Origin: Winogradskyella litoriviva
GTDB lineage: Bacteria > Bacteroidota > Bacteroidia > Flavobacteriales > Flavobacteriaceae
Length of the DNA stretch: 64,000 nucleotides
Reading direction: 5' to 3'
Assembly (NCBI RefSeq): GCF_013249065.1
Contig: NZ_JABRWQ010000006.1
Span: forward strand, 186,001-250,000
Each line of letters starts with the position of its first letter. Within the stretch, counting starts at the first letter, position 1. The notes below the pieces were generated by a model. The model was given only the letters and a program-made list of their open reading frames with translations. It was not told the origin of the DNA and did not search any database. Of the stretch, positions 1 to 7,462 are shown piece after piece. The translations under genes were made by a program, and so were the position numbers.

Positions 1-620
1 TGTGCAAAATACCCAAAGACACCTAAACTTAACAGCATTAACCATTCTTTTCCAACAGGATGTATCCATCCATTAATAGATAAAAGTCCACCTATGACTG
101 CTGATATAATCATAAAATAATTTACAACAACTACAGGGTGATCTTCATTTCCTATTTTTCTAATAGAGATATAAACAAGCCCAACAAAAACAGCGGAAAT
201 TAAAGCAAAAACAATTCCTTTTACTTCTAATTCCGTATCAAATCCTTTTAAAATTAACACACCTAAAAACGCCATTAAAAAAAAGAACCACTGTATTGGT
301 TTTATTTTCTCTTTTAAAAACAATAAGGCAAATAAAGCCGCAAAAATAGGACCTATATAACGGATAGAAACCGCTGTACCCATTGCAATATATTTTATAG
401 ATAGAAAGAACAAGGTCATAGAAATTAGTCCGAATATACTACGCATTATTAATAGTGCTCTTTTATTACCTAATAAAGAAATCTTATTTTTTAATAAAAA
501 CGGAATAGTAAAAAACAAAGAACCAACTGACCTAAAAAAGACAATTTGATACACACTGAAGTTGCTTAATGATTTTACAAATACGTTCATAAATGTAAAT
601 GCCAAAGCACTAATTATCAT
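1..620 (-). CDS. EamA/DMT-family transporter, partial (cut by window edge)
   Basis: The reading frame is open from an ATG at 618-620 to the first base of the window, so the C-terminal part is missing. The visible ~206 residues are almost entirely hydrophobic helices. Recognisable are an opening IISALAFTFMNVFVK, the segment FFRSVGSLFF, and GTAVSIRYIGPIFAALFALL followed by FLKEKI, which is the pattern of the first EamA repeat and the start of the second. The frame stays open upstream of the ATG (KKAIQYM), so a non-ATG start a few codons earlier is possible. It probably exports or imports a small metabolite at the inner membrane; the substrate cannot be told. It lies downstream of two terminator hairpins and has no clear link to alginate genes. 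Confidence 0.8.
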   Translation of the reverse strand, partial: MIISALAFTFMNVFVKSLSNFSVYQIVFFRSVGSLFFTIPFLLKNKISLLGNKRALLIMRSIFGLISMTLFFLSIKYIAMGTAVSIRYIGPIFAALFALLFLKEKIKPIQWFFFLMAFLGVLILKGFDTELEVKGIVFALISAVFVGLVYISIRKIGNEDHPVVVVNYFMIISAVIGGLLSINGWIHPVGKEWLMLLSLGVFGYFA

Positions 621-710
621 ATATTGTATGGCTTTTTTCAGAATAAATATTTTTTTTAGATTAGTAATTAACTTGATGCAAAGTAAAAATAAGATTCTAT
701 TTTTTAATTA

Positions 711-738
711 AAAAACCAAGCTTTAAAACTTGGTTTTT
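711..738. terminator. Rho-independent terminator hairpin
   Basis: AAAAACCAAG (711-720) pairs with CTTGGTTTTT (729-738) around an 8-base loop, with A and T runs on either side, so it could act in both directions. It lies between the EamA gene and the T9SS protein gene. Confidence 0.7.
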
Positions 739-770
739 TTTGCTTAAAATGAGAATCCTTAAATAGAATT

Positions 771-807
771 AAAAAGGACAAGCTTAAATACATAAGTTGT
801 CCTTTTT
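771..807. terminator. Terminator of the T9SS-protein gene
   Basis: AAAAAGGACAA (771-781) pairs with TTGTCCTTTTT (797-807), flanked by A/T runs. It lies about 25 bases after the stop of the minus-strand gene ending at 832. Confidence 0.7.
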
Positions 808-831
808 TAGTTATCAATCAATTATAACTTG

Positions 832-1755
832 TTATTCAATAACAATTCGTTTTGTTACAGAATTGTTACCAGCATTAACTTTTAATAAGTAAACACCAGA
901 AGCCATTTCTGATACATCAATAGAGTTATCTATCAATTTTGTAGAGCTTAATACTCTAGATCCTAAAATATTATATAATTCAACAGAATCAATTTGAGTT
1001 TGATTAGCTGATTTTATTGTGATGTTTGTAGATGCAGGATTAGGGTAAACCTTTAAGTTTGACGCAGAAAACTCTTCAGTAGAAAGCGTACCTAAATTAA
1101 CTAAAGAAAGATTATCCATTCTTACTTCAGTGTCTCCATTCATCCAACCTTTATCTTTACCAGAATCTCCATGTATAGCTGCATCATAAGGCCCTACGGC
1201 TCTAATAAAAATAGCTATACTAGTTTCTGAACCTGTGTTAAATGATAATGTAGGTACCATTGGGTTTAAATCCGATGTACTACCTGAAGGTACTATTGTA
1301 GTATATGCAACTTGATTAGCAGCTAACTCAACAGCAGCAACAGTATCATAACCAAATCCATCTTGAGCAGCATCAGCTGGTAAATCATAAGCTGGCGTAT
1401 AATCAGTCACATATCCACTTCCTTTTAAGACAATAACTTCAATGTATTGTGTTGTTGTTGTTTCATCACTAAATCTATAATCTATATCTAATGTATAGTC
1501 ACTATTTGCCTCAACAGCCACTTCTTGATATATACCATCAGACTCTAAATTGTCCATTTTTACTACATCGTTACTACTTATAGATGAAGACTCACCTTGA
1601 TCTGCAATATCTTTATTAATCCATCCTGAACAAGCACAGTCAGAACCAGAAGATTTTGGTATATTATCAAATGTAGCATTATGTACAGTTGGCTGTACCT
1701 GAGAATATCCTATAGCAGATATAAACATTAATGTAAAAAGTAATTTTGTTTTCAT
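832..1755 (-). CDS. Secreted CBM-like protein with T9SS type A sorting domain
   Basis: 307 residues. Residues 1-18 form a signal peptide ending before Gln. The last ~75 residues (VYPNP, then SGVYLLKV and a basic KR-IVIE end) are a typical type A sorting domain for T9SS export. The middle ~200 residues look like a beta-sandwich, with paired MDNL motifs near both ends and strands such as YTLDIDYRF. That segment resembles the C-terminal part of the PKD lipoprotein encoded at 10538-11416 (YSLSFKYRF), so a carbohydrate-binding role is inferred. No catalytic residues are recognised. The promoter carries two TTGGTnnACCAA sites, placing the gene in the same regulon as the SusC and lyase genes. It diverges from the gene at 1983. 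Function unknown; alginate binding on the cell surface is the best guess. Confidence 0.75.
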   Translation of the reverse strand: MKTKLLFTLMFISAIGYSQVQPTVHNATFDNIPKSSGSDCACSGWINKDIADQGESSSISSNDVVKMDNLESDGIYQEVAVEANSDYTLDIDYRFSDETTTTQYIEVIVLKGSGYVTDYTPAYDLPADAAQDGFGYDTVAAVELAANQVAYTTIVPSGSTSDLNPMVPTLSFNTGSETSIAIFIRAVGPYDAAIHGDSGKDKGWMNGDTEVRMDNLSLVNLGTLSTEEFSASNLKVYPNPASTNITIKSANQTQIDSVELYNILGSRVLSSTKLIDNSIDVSEMASGVYLLKVNAGNNSVTKRIVIE

Positions 1756-1784
1756 AATTTATTGTTTTATTTAGTTAATTTTAA

Positions 1785-1814
1785 TTGGTTCACCAATCTG
1801 GTTTACCAAATATA
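1785..1814 (-). promoter_or_regulatory. Double TTGGTnnACCAA operator overlapping the -7 element
   Basis: TTGGTTCACCAA (1785-1796) and CTGGTTTACCAA (1798-1809) start 13 bp apart. On the minus strand the second copy overlaps TATATTTG (complement of 1807-1814), a Bacteroidota -7 element for the gene starting at 1755. No clear -33 element was found. Confidence 0.75.
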
Positions 1815-1939
1815 ACAAAAAAAAGAGTCTCTATGGCATTTTTATTAGAGAATTATAAAGATGATTATTAAAAATAATTAATTCTTAAAAAATTGGAGTT
1901 TAAATAGTTATTAATTGATTTAGCTGAAAAATAAATTCT

Positions 1940-1955
1940 TATATTGATTAACCAA
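1940..1955 (+). promoter_or_regulatory. Single degenerate operator at the promoter of the 1983 gene
   Basis: TTGATTAACCAA (1944-1955) differs from TTGGTTAACCAA at one base and overlaps TATATTGA (1940-1947), a near match to the -7 element. TTG at 1915-1917 is a possible -33 element with a 22-base spacer. A second copy 13 bp on is not convincing. Confidence 0.5.
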
Positions 1956-1982
1956 TTTATTGGGTAAAAATATTAACATTGA

Positions 1983-3050
1983 ATGAATAGAAAAATAATC
2001 TTATTACCATTACTTTATTTAGCAATACAAATCAGTACAGCACAAGTTCTTTTAGATGCTAATGGACCAGGAAACACCTATGAAGATATCAACGCTGTTC
2101 TAGCTCCAGGCTATAATGCTATTGAAGTACCAGATTGTAATCATACTTCCTTTGGTAGGCATATTGATGAAGTTTTTGATGCGGATTTAAATAGTAATGT
2201 CTTTAGGTTCTTCATTCATACCAATCCAGACAATGACCGTTGCATCAATTTTGATAGACAACGAAATGAGATTAAAACCTATAATCAATCTCCAAATAAC
2301 CTTAAAGCTGTAGTTGGAGAAACCGTAAAGTATAAATGGAAATTTAAAATTAGTTCAGGCTTTCAGCCCTCATCAAGTTTTACACATATACATCAAATAA
2401 AATCAGTAGATGGTTCTTTCGCCTCTATACCAATGATTACATTAACGTTAAGAAAAGCAAGTCCTAATCGTGTTGAATTAAGATATACACCTACTAACGA
2501 CCAAAATACTATTGAGACAGCTGATTTGTCTCTTTTTGAAGGGAATTGGGTAGAAGTTAATGAAATTATAACCTATGGAGATACTGGCAGTTATAGCATA
2601 GAAATAAAGAAAATTACCAATAACCAAATACTTCTTAGCTACAGTAATGACAATTTAGATATGTGGCAAGATGGAGCAAGTTTTGCAAGACCAAAATGGG
2701 GCATTTATAGAAGTTTAAACAATTCTAATGATTTAAGAGATGAAGAAATACGTTTTGCCAATTTTAGTATAGAAGAGATTAACCCATTATTTATAAATGA
2801 ATTAGAAAATAATGCAGAACAGATTATACTCACTCCTAATCCTTCTACAGATTTAGTTACTTTTAAAAATGCAAAAGCAGAAGACTACGATGTCGTCCAT
2901 TTATTTGATAATACAGGAAAGGAAATATCTACTAAAAACCGAATAAAGAATAACCAAATGGATGTTTCAGAATTAAGTACTGGTCTGTATTTTATTGTAT
3001 TCAAAAAAGCGAAACAAACTGTGAAGATTTTGAAATGTATGGTGAACTAA
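1983..3050 (+). CDS. Secreted jelly-roll, polysaccharide-lyase-like protein with T9SS domain
   Basis: 355 residues with a signal peptide at 1-20 and a T9SS type A sorting domain from about 280 (LTPNPSTDLVTF ... STGLYFIVF). The central ~240 residues carry DRQRNEIK at 91-98 and HIHQIK at 135-140 among alternating beta strands. This layout (basic/acidic strand motif, then a His-Gln strand) recalls heparin-lyase-I-like and alginate-lyase jelly rolls, and suggests a polysaccharide lyase or a lectin derived from one. It is not a standard PL7: the RSELR and YFKAGxYxQ motifs are absent. The promoter has an operator-like site shared with the alginate genes. It is the only plus-strand secreted protein in the locus. 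Family assignment is uncertain. Confidence 0.6.
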   Translation: MNRKIILLPLLYLAIQISTAQVLLDANGPGNTYEDINAVLAPGYNAIEVPDCNHTSFGRHIDEVFDADLNSNVFRFFIHTNPDNDRCINFDRQRNEIKTYNQSPNNLKAVVGETVKYKWKFKISSGFQPSSSFTHIHQIKSVDGSFASIPMITLTLRKASPNRVELRYTPTNDQNTIETADLSLFEGNWVEVNEIITYGDTGSYSIEIKKITNNQILLSYSNDNLDMWQDGASFARPKWGIYRSLNNSNDLRDEEIRFANFSIEEINPLFINELENNAEQIILTPNPSTDLVTFKNAKAEDYDVVHLFDNTGKEISTKNRIKNNQMDVSELSTGLYFIVFKKAKQTVKILKCMVN

Positions 3051-3110
3051 ATCGGAATAATTTCTTAAAATTATATTACTAATCTGCGGCTAAAAAATCA
3101 TTAATTCCAA

Positions 3111-3632
3111 TTAGCAATAAGTATTCAATAAATTAGTTAAACTCTTTAAAGATTCATTCTTTATTTCCTCTAAAGTTTGATTCTCCGTTATGTTTAATAG
3201 CTCCATGGGGATTGAATTATCTCCATAATCAGCTAAACATCTATTATCTTTAGTTACTGTAATAATTCCATCAATAGATCCATCACTTAAACTCTTAATA
3301 TAATTTAATTCCTTTATATAAGAATTAAATGATTGGTAAAACAGGATTCTGTAACCTTGTCTTTCTGCTGACTTTTGTAAATGACAAAGTACATGACTAT
3401 AACATTGTTCAGTTACTTTTGGTACGATAACAGCAATAGATTTAGTTTGCTGCATTCTTAGTGAAACAGCATAATTATTTGGAACATAATTATGCTGTTT
3501 TGCTATACTCTTAATTGTTTCTCGTGTAGCTTTACTTATATCAAGCCTATTATTTAAAGCTTTAGATACTGTAGATATTGAGTATCCAGATAAATATGAA
3601 AGTTGTTTTATAGTTACAGCTGACGATTTCAA
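3111..3632 (-). CDS. Half-length LacI-family regulator
   Basis: 173 residues against the usual ~340. Residues 7-53 are a clear LacI helix-turn-helix with hinge (SISTVSKALNNRLDIS ... NYVPNN). Residues 60-125 match the first lobe of the periplasmic-binding-like domain (KSIAVIVPKVTEQCYSHVL, DGSIDGIITVT). The second lobe is missing. The protein ends in a coherent helix (LEEIKNESLKSLTNLLN) and only 60 bases separate its stop from the next gene, so no leftover 3' part exists nearby. It starts 6 bases after kdgA and is probably co-transcribed with kdgK and kdgA. It may bind DNA without the usual effector site, or be a decayed regulator. Confidence 0.75.
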   Translation of the reverse strand: MKSSAVTIKQLSYLSGYSISTVSKALNNRLDISKATRETIKSIAKQHNYVPNNYAVSLRMQQTKSIAVIVPKVTEQCYSHVLCHLQKSAERQGYRILFYQSFNSYIKELNYIKSLSDGSIDGIITVTKDNRCLADYGDNSIPMELLNITENQTLEEIKNESLKSLTNLLNTYC

Positions 3633-3638
3633 TTGTTG

Positions 3639-4304
3639 TTATTTTAAATCACTAATTATTTGCAATGCATTTCTGGTATCAGATTCTATTTTAGCTAAAT
3701 CATAATTACCATCAGCACCTTTTGCTATCAATTTAGAACCCATTCCAACACAAGTTACACCAGCCTTAAACCATCCTTCTAGGTTTTCTTTTGTTGGTGA
3801 AACTCCACCTGTAGGCATAATACTTGTCCACGGCTGAGGACCTTTTATTGCTTTTACAAAATCTGGTCCGTAAATACCGCCTGGAAACAATTTTACAACC
3901 TCACAACCTAGTTCTTCTGCTCTACAAATTTCAGTTAAGGAACCACAACCTGGAGACCAAGCAACCTTACGTCTATTACAAACAATTGCAATATCTTCTC
4001 TTAATACAGGAGTGACAATAAAGTTTGCTCCTAATGCCATAAAGCGCGAAGCCGATGCTGCATCTGTAACAGAACCAACACCCATTATCATTCCAGGTAA
4101 TTCTTTTAATACCCACTTATTAAGTTCTCCAAAAACTTCGTGAGCAAAATCACCTCTTGCTGTAAATTCTAATAATCTTGCGCCACCATCATAGGTCGCT
4201 TTTATTACTTTTTTACTTACTTCTAAATCTGAGTTATAAAACAATGGCACCATTCCGGTTTGTTTCATAACATTTGCAACTTCTATTCTTGTATAATTTG
4301 CCAT
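3639..4304 (-). CDS. kdgA: 2-keto-3-deoxy-6-phosphogluconate (KDPG) aldolase
   Basis: 221 residues, a full-length class I KDPG/KHG aldolase. It splits KDPG into pyruvate and glyceraldehyde-3-phosphate, the last step of alginate monomer breakdown. The Schiff-base lysine is K138 in VVKLFPGG. The catalytic Glu is E46 in LLEFTARG, with the phosphate-binding R50 close by. The glycine-rich phosphate loop is IMPTGGVSP near 162-170. It lies about 100 bases downstream of kdgK on the same strand and directly upstream of the short LacI gene, forming a kdgK-kdgA-lacI unit expected to be controlled from the 5454-5599 gap. Confidence 0.93.
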   Translation of the reverse strand: MANYTRIEVANVMKQTGMVPLFYNSDLEVSKKVIKATYDGGARLLEFTARGDFAHEVFGELNKWVLKELPGMIMGVGSVTDAASASRFMALGANFIVTPVLREDIAIVCNRRKVAWSPGCGSLTEICRAEELGCEVVKLFPGGIYGPDFVKAIKGPQPWTSIMPTGGVSPTKENLEGWFKAGVTCVGMGSKLIAKGADGNYDLAKIESDTRNALQIISDLK

Positions 4305-4406
4305 TTTACTTTTTTTTTTTAAAATCTAATTATTCTTTTAATCTCAATCTTTAGAATTAGACAAATGCTTTTGTCTTTTATAATCCTTGATTTTTAAAAT
4401 AATAAT

Positions 4407-5453
4407 TTATCTTGCTACACGGCCAGAAGCATCTCCACCCATTAGCTTTTCTACTTCAGAAACTGTTACTAAGTTAGCATCACCTTTTATAGTATGCTTT
4501 AAACATGAAGCAGCAACTGCAAAATCTAATGCATTTTGGTCATCTTCTGGGTATTTTAATAATCCATAAATTAAACCTCCCATAAATGAATCTCCACCAC
4601 CTACACGATCAACTATATCTGTAATTTGATATTGACGTGTTTCATACATTTTTTTACCATCATATAATACACCAGCCCAAGTATTGTGAGATGCAGAAAT
4701 TGAACCTCTTAACGTAGTAATTACTTTTTTAGCTCTAGGGAATTTTGCCATCATTTGCTTACAAACAGATAAAAATGCTTCAGCTTTTACATCATGTCCG
4801 TGTTTGTGAACATCTAAACCTTCTGGATGAATTCCAAAATGCTTTTCAGCATCTTCTTCGTTACCTAAAACAACATCACAATACGATGTTAATTCAGTCA
4901 TTATTTTTTCTCTATGCGCATCATCACAGAATGTCCAAAGTTTAGCTCTATAGTTTAAATCTGTAGATATTGTTACTCCCATTTCGCTAGCTACTTTTAC
5001 AGCCTCTAAACAAGCATCTGCTGCTCCTTGAGAAATTGCTGGTGTAATACCTGTCCAGTGAAACCAAGCAACATCTTTAAATACAGCTTTCCAATCTACC
5101 ATACCTGGTTTTATATCCGAAATTGCAGAATGTGCTCTATCATACACTACCTTACTACCTCTACTTACTGCACCTGTTTCTAAAAAGTAAATCCCTAAGC
5201 GGTCTCCACCATAGATAATTTTATCTACGCCTACGCCTCTTTTTCTCATTTCCATCATGGCACACTCACCAATATCATTTTTTGGTAAACGTGTAACAAA
5301 ATCTACAGGTACACCATAATTTGCTAACGATACAGCTACGTTAGATTCTCCACCACCATATACGGCATCGAAATTATTGGCTTGAGAAAACCTTAAAAAT
5401 CCTTGAGGTGCTAATCTTAGCATAATTTCTCCAAAAGTGACTACTTTTTTCAT
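4407..5453 (-). CDS. kdgK: 2-keto-3-deoxygluconate (KDG) kinase, PfkB family
   Basis: 348 residues of the ribokinase/PfkB family. The N-terminus has the sugar-binding signature GEIMLRLAP ... YGGGESNVAVSLANYG. The C-terminus has the ATP/anion-hole signature DRVGGGDSFMGG, with D288 as catalytic base. It phosphorylates KDG, made from alginate via DEH, to KDPG for KdgA. The KDG preference is inferred from neighbouring kdgA, the DEH reductase and the lyases rather than from a unique residue. The gene starts 146 bases from the divergent lacI; two TTAATCGATTAA palindromes lie between them. Confidence 0.9.
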   Translation of the reverse strand: MKKVVTFGEIMLRLAPQGFLRFSQANNFDAVYGGGESNVAVSLANYGVPVDFVTRLPKNDIGECAMMEMRKRGVGVDKIIYGGDRLGIYFLETGAVSRGSKVVYDRAHSAISDIKPGMVDWKAVFKDVAWFHWTGITPAISQGAADACLEAVKVASEMGVTISTDLNYRAKLWTFCDDAHREKIMTELTSYCDVVLGNEEDAEKHFGIHPEGLDVHKHGHDVKAEAFLSVCKQMMAKFPRAKKVITTLRGSISASHNTWAGVLYDGKKMYETRQYQITDIVDRVGGGDSFMGGLIYGLLKYPEDDQNALDFAVAASCLKHTIKGDANLVTVSEVEKLMGGDASGRVAR

Positions 5454-5492
5454 TCTAAATATTTGTTTAATTAGTTATAAAATTGTTGTTGG

Positions 5493-5504
5493 TTAATCGA
5501 TTAA
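5493..5504. promoter_or_regulatory. LacI-type operator TTAATCGATTAA, kdgK side
   Basis: A 12-bp perfect palindrome 40 bases upstream of the kdgK start. On the minus strand it follows a weak promoter-like pair, TTTG - 17 bases - TATTTAAT. The core is identical to the copy centred at 5577/5578. Confidence 0.65.
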
Positions 5505-5562
5505 ATACATTATTTAAAACAAATCAAAACGGATTGGTTTTGATTCTTTTAGATTAAACCAT

Positions 5563-5592
5563 TATATTTGCTTAATCGATTAAGCAAATATA
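5563..5592. promoter_or_regulatory. 30-bp perfect palindrome containing the lacI -7 element and operator
   Basis: The left arm is TATATTTGCTTAATC (5563-5577) and the right arm is its exact reverse complement (5578-5592). TATATTTG at 5563-5570 is a -7 element, with TTTG at 5539-5542 twenty bases upstream. The central TTAATCGATTAA therefore covers the expected transcription start of lacI, fitting autoregulation by a LacI dimer. Confidence 0.7.
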
Positions 5593-5599
5593 TAAAAAC

Positions 5600-6619
5600 T
5601 TGGCGAATAAAAAAAGAACAACATTAAAAGACATTGCAAATGAGCTAAACATATCATCTGCTGCGGTTTCTAAGGCGATGCATAATGACTCCAGAATTAG
5701 TGACAAAACTAAAAATGAAGTTAAGCGAGTTGCTAAAAAACTAAATTATCAACCTAATCACTTAGCAAGTGCGTTAAGAAAAGGAAAAAGCAATTTAGTT
5801 GGTGTTATTGTACCTAGAACTAATAGTAATTTCTTTTCTTCTGTGATTGAACAAATGGAAGCTGTTCTTAATAAAGCTGGTTATAATATAATCATAACGC
5901 AGTCTAACGAATCCTTCGAAAAAGAATGTAAAAATATTGATACTTTGCTCTATACTCAAGTTGATGGTATAATTGCGTCTATGGCAAATGAAACTGTAGA
6001 TTTATCACATTACGAAAAAATAAAATCTAATGGTATTCCTTTAATACTTTTTGATAGAGGTGAGAATGATCTTAACGTAGATTATGTTGGTATTAATGAT
6101 TACAACAGCAGTCATATAATTGTTACCCATTTAGTTGAAAAAGGTTGTAAGCGTATTGCTCATATAGGTGGCTACAGACGAACTCGAATTTTTAACAATA
6201 GAATTAAAGGTTATATTGATGCTTTGAAAAAACATGATTTACCTATAGATGATAGTCTAATTATTGAAAGTTCATTAACTCTTGAAGATGGGAGAAGAGA
6301 AATGTTGAAATTTCTAAAATTAAAAAACAGACCAGATGCTGTCTATGTTGCGAGCGATTATGCTGCATTAGGTGCTCTACAAGTCTTAAATGAAAACAAA
6401 ATTAATGTACCTAATGAAGTAAGACTTGTCGGTTTTGGAAACGAGCCTTTTACGTCTTTAGTAAGTCCTTCTATAACTAGTGTTGCTCAACATAGTAAGG
6501 AAATTGGGCGACTTACAGCAGAAAGGTTTCTTAGTCTTGCATCTCAGGACGATTTAAAACAAGATCTCAATAAATTAATCCTTGATGCAAAATTGATTGT
6601 TAGGGATTCTTCAAAATAA
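5600..6619 (+). CDS. LacI-family transcriptional regulator of KDG/alginate genes
   Basis: 339 residues, full length. The start is TTG at 5600-5602; no ATG precedes the helix-turn-helix in frame. Residues 8-55 are the LacI DNA-binding domain (TLKDIANELNISSAAVSKAMH ... NYQPN). Residues 60-335 form the sugar-binding-like effector domain (LVGVIVPRTNSNFFSSVI, DGIIASMAN, SDYAALGALQVL, GFGNEPFTSLVSPSITSV). It diverges from kdgK and has the TTAATCGATTAA palindrome over its own start region. It probably represses itself and kdgK-kdgA-short lacI, with KDG or KDPG as a plausible inducer; the effector is a guess. Confidence 0.85.
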   Translation: MANKKRTTLKDIANELNISSAAVSKAMHNDSRISDKTKNEVKRVAKKLNYQPNHLASALRKGKSNLVGVIVPRTNSNFFSSVIEQMEAVLNKAGYNIIITQSNESFEKECKNIDTLLYTQVDGIIASMANETVDLSHYEKIKSNGIPLILFDRGENDLNVDYVGINDYNSSHIIVTHLVEKGCKRIAHIGGYRRTRIFNNRIKGYIDALKKHDLPIDDSLIIESSLTLEDGRREMLKFLKLKNRPDAVYVASDYAALGALQVLNENKINVPNEVRLVGFGNEPFTSLVSPSITSVAQHSKEIGRLTAERFLSLASQDDLKQDLNKLILDAKLIVRDSSK

Positions 6620-6652
6620 AAAGCGTTACTATACTACTATAATAACGCTTTT
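6619..6652. terminator. Bidirectional terminator between lacI and the SDR gene
   Basis: AAAAGCGTT (6619-6627) pairs with AACGCTTTT (6644-6652), with A and T runs on both sides. It separates two convergent genes. Confidence 0.7.
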
Positions 6653-6673
6653 GAAATTCTTTTTTATTAAGTA

Positions 6674-7435
6674 TTAGATACCTAAAGCTTGTCCGCCTCC
6701 AATTTGAATAGTTTCTGCAGTAATAAAAGCTGCATCTTCACTAGCCAAGAAAGAAATAACACCTGCAACATCTTGAGGTTGACCAAGTCTACCTAACATA
6801 ATATTGTTAGCCCATGATGCAAAAACTTCTGGTTTCGTTGCTTTAATTTGAGCATGAAATGGTGTGTCAATAGTACCTGGTGATACTGCATTTACTCTTA
6901 TTCCGTATTCAGCTAAATCCTTTGCTAATGCTCTTGTAATAGCATGAACTCCGGCTTTAGAAGTACCATAAATACCTGCACCTGGTCCTCCTGCTGTCCA
7001 ACCTGCATTAGATGTATAATTTATTATTGAAGGATGCTCTCCTTTTTTTAGATAAGGTATAGCTGCTCTTGATGCAAAAAATACTGAGTCTAAGTTTAGC
7101 GCCATTACAAATCTATAAAAATCGGTAGTCATTTCCTCAAAACGAGATCTTCCACCTAATCCACCAGCATTGTTTACTAGTACATCGATTCTACCATACT
7201 TATCACCTATTTTTTTGATGTTAGAAGTAACCGCTTCATCACTTGTTACATCAAATCCATAATATTCTGCTGTAATACCTTCTTTAGTTAATTCTTCTAC
7301 TCTTTCAGCACCTGCTTCATCTTCTATACCATTTAAAATTACGGTATACCCATCTTGTCCTAATCTTTTGGCTACTGCGAAACCAATTCCTCCTGTAGCA
7401 CCAGTTACAACGGCTACTTTTCCTTTATTACTCAT
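6674..7435 (-). CDS. dehR: SDR oxidoreductase, probable DEH reductase (DehR type)
   Basis: 253 residues, a classical short-chain dehydrogenase. Cofactor motif TGATGGIG is at 11-18, NNAG at 88-91, catalytic S142 in NYTSNAG, and Y156-K160 in YGTSK. The expected job is NAD(P)H-dependent reduction of 4-deoxy-L-erythro-5-hexoseulose uronate (DEH) to KDG, joining the lyase products to kdgK. This is inferred from position (GntR - MFS carrier - SDR operon inside an alginate locus) and from the known alginolytic operons of flavobacteria. Sequence alone does not separate it from gluconate 5-dehydrogenase-like SDRs. Confidence 0.8.
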   Translation of the reverse strand: MSNKGKVAVVTGATGGIGFAVAKRLGQDGYTVILNGIEDEAGAERVEELTKEGITAEYYGFDVTSDEAVTSNIKKIGDKYGRIDVLVNNAGGLGGRSRFEEMTTDFYRFVMALNLDSVFFASRAAIPYLKKGEHPSIINYTSNAGWTAGGPGAGIYGTSKAGVHAITRALAKDLAEYGIRVNAVSPGTIDTPFHAQIKATKPEVFASWANNIMLGRLGQPQDVAGVISFLASEDAAFITAETIQIGGGQALGI

Positions 7436-7462
7436 ATTTGTTAGTGTTAATTAAATTTATTT

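Noticed and set aside
1957..1968. Second operator copy upstream of the 1983 gene
   Set aside because: TTATTGGGTAAA is in the right 13-bp position but matches the consensus poorly; only one degenerate copy is listed.
3050..3632. Frameshifted full-length LacI pseudogene
   Set aside because: Only 60 bases remain between the stop and the next gene, and none encode the missing second lobe; a compact or truncated protein is more likely.
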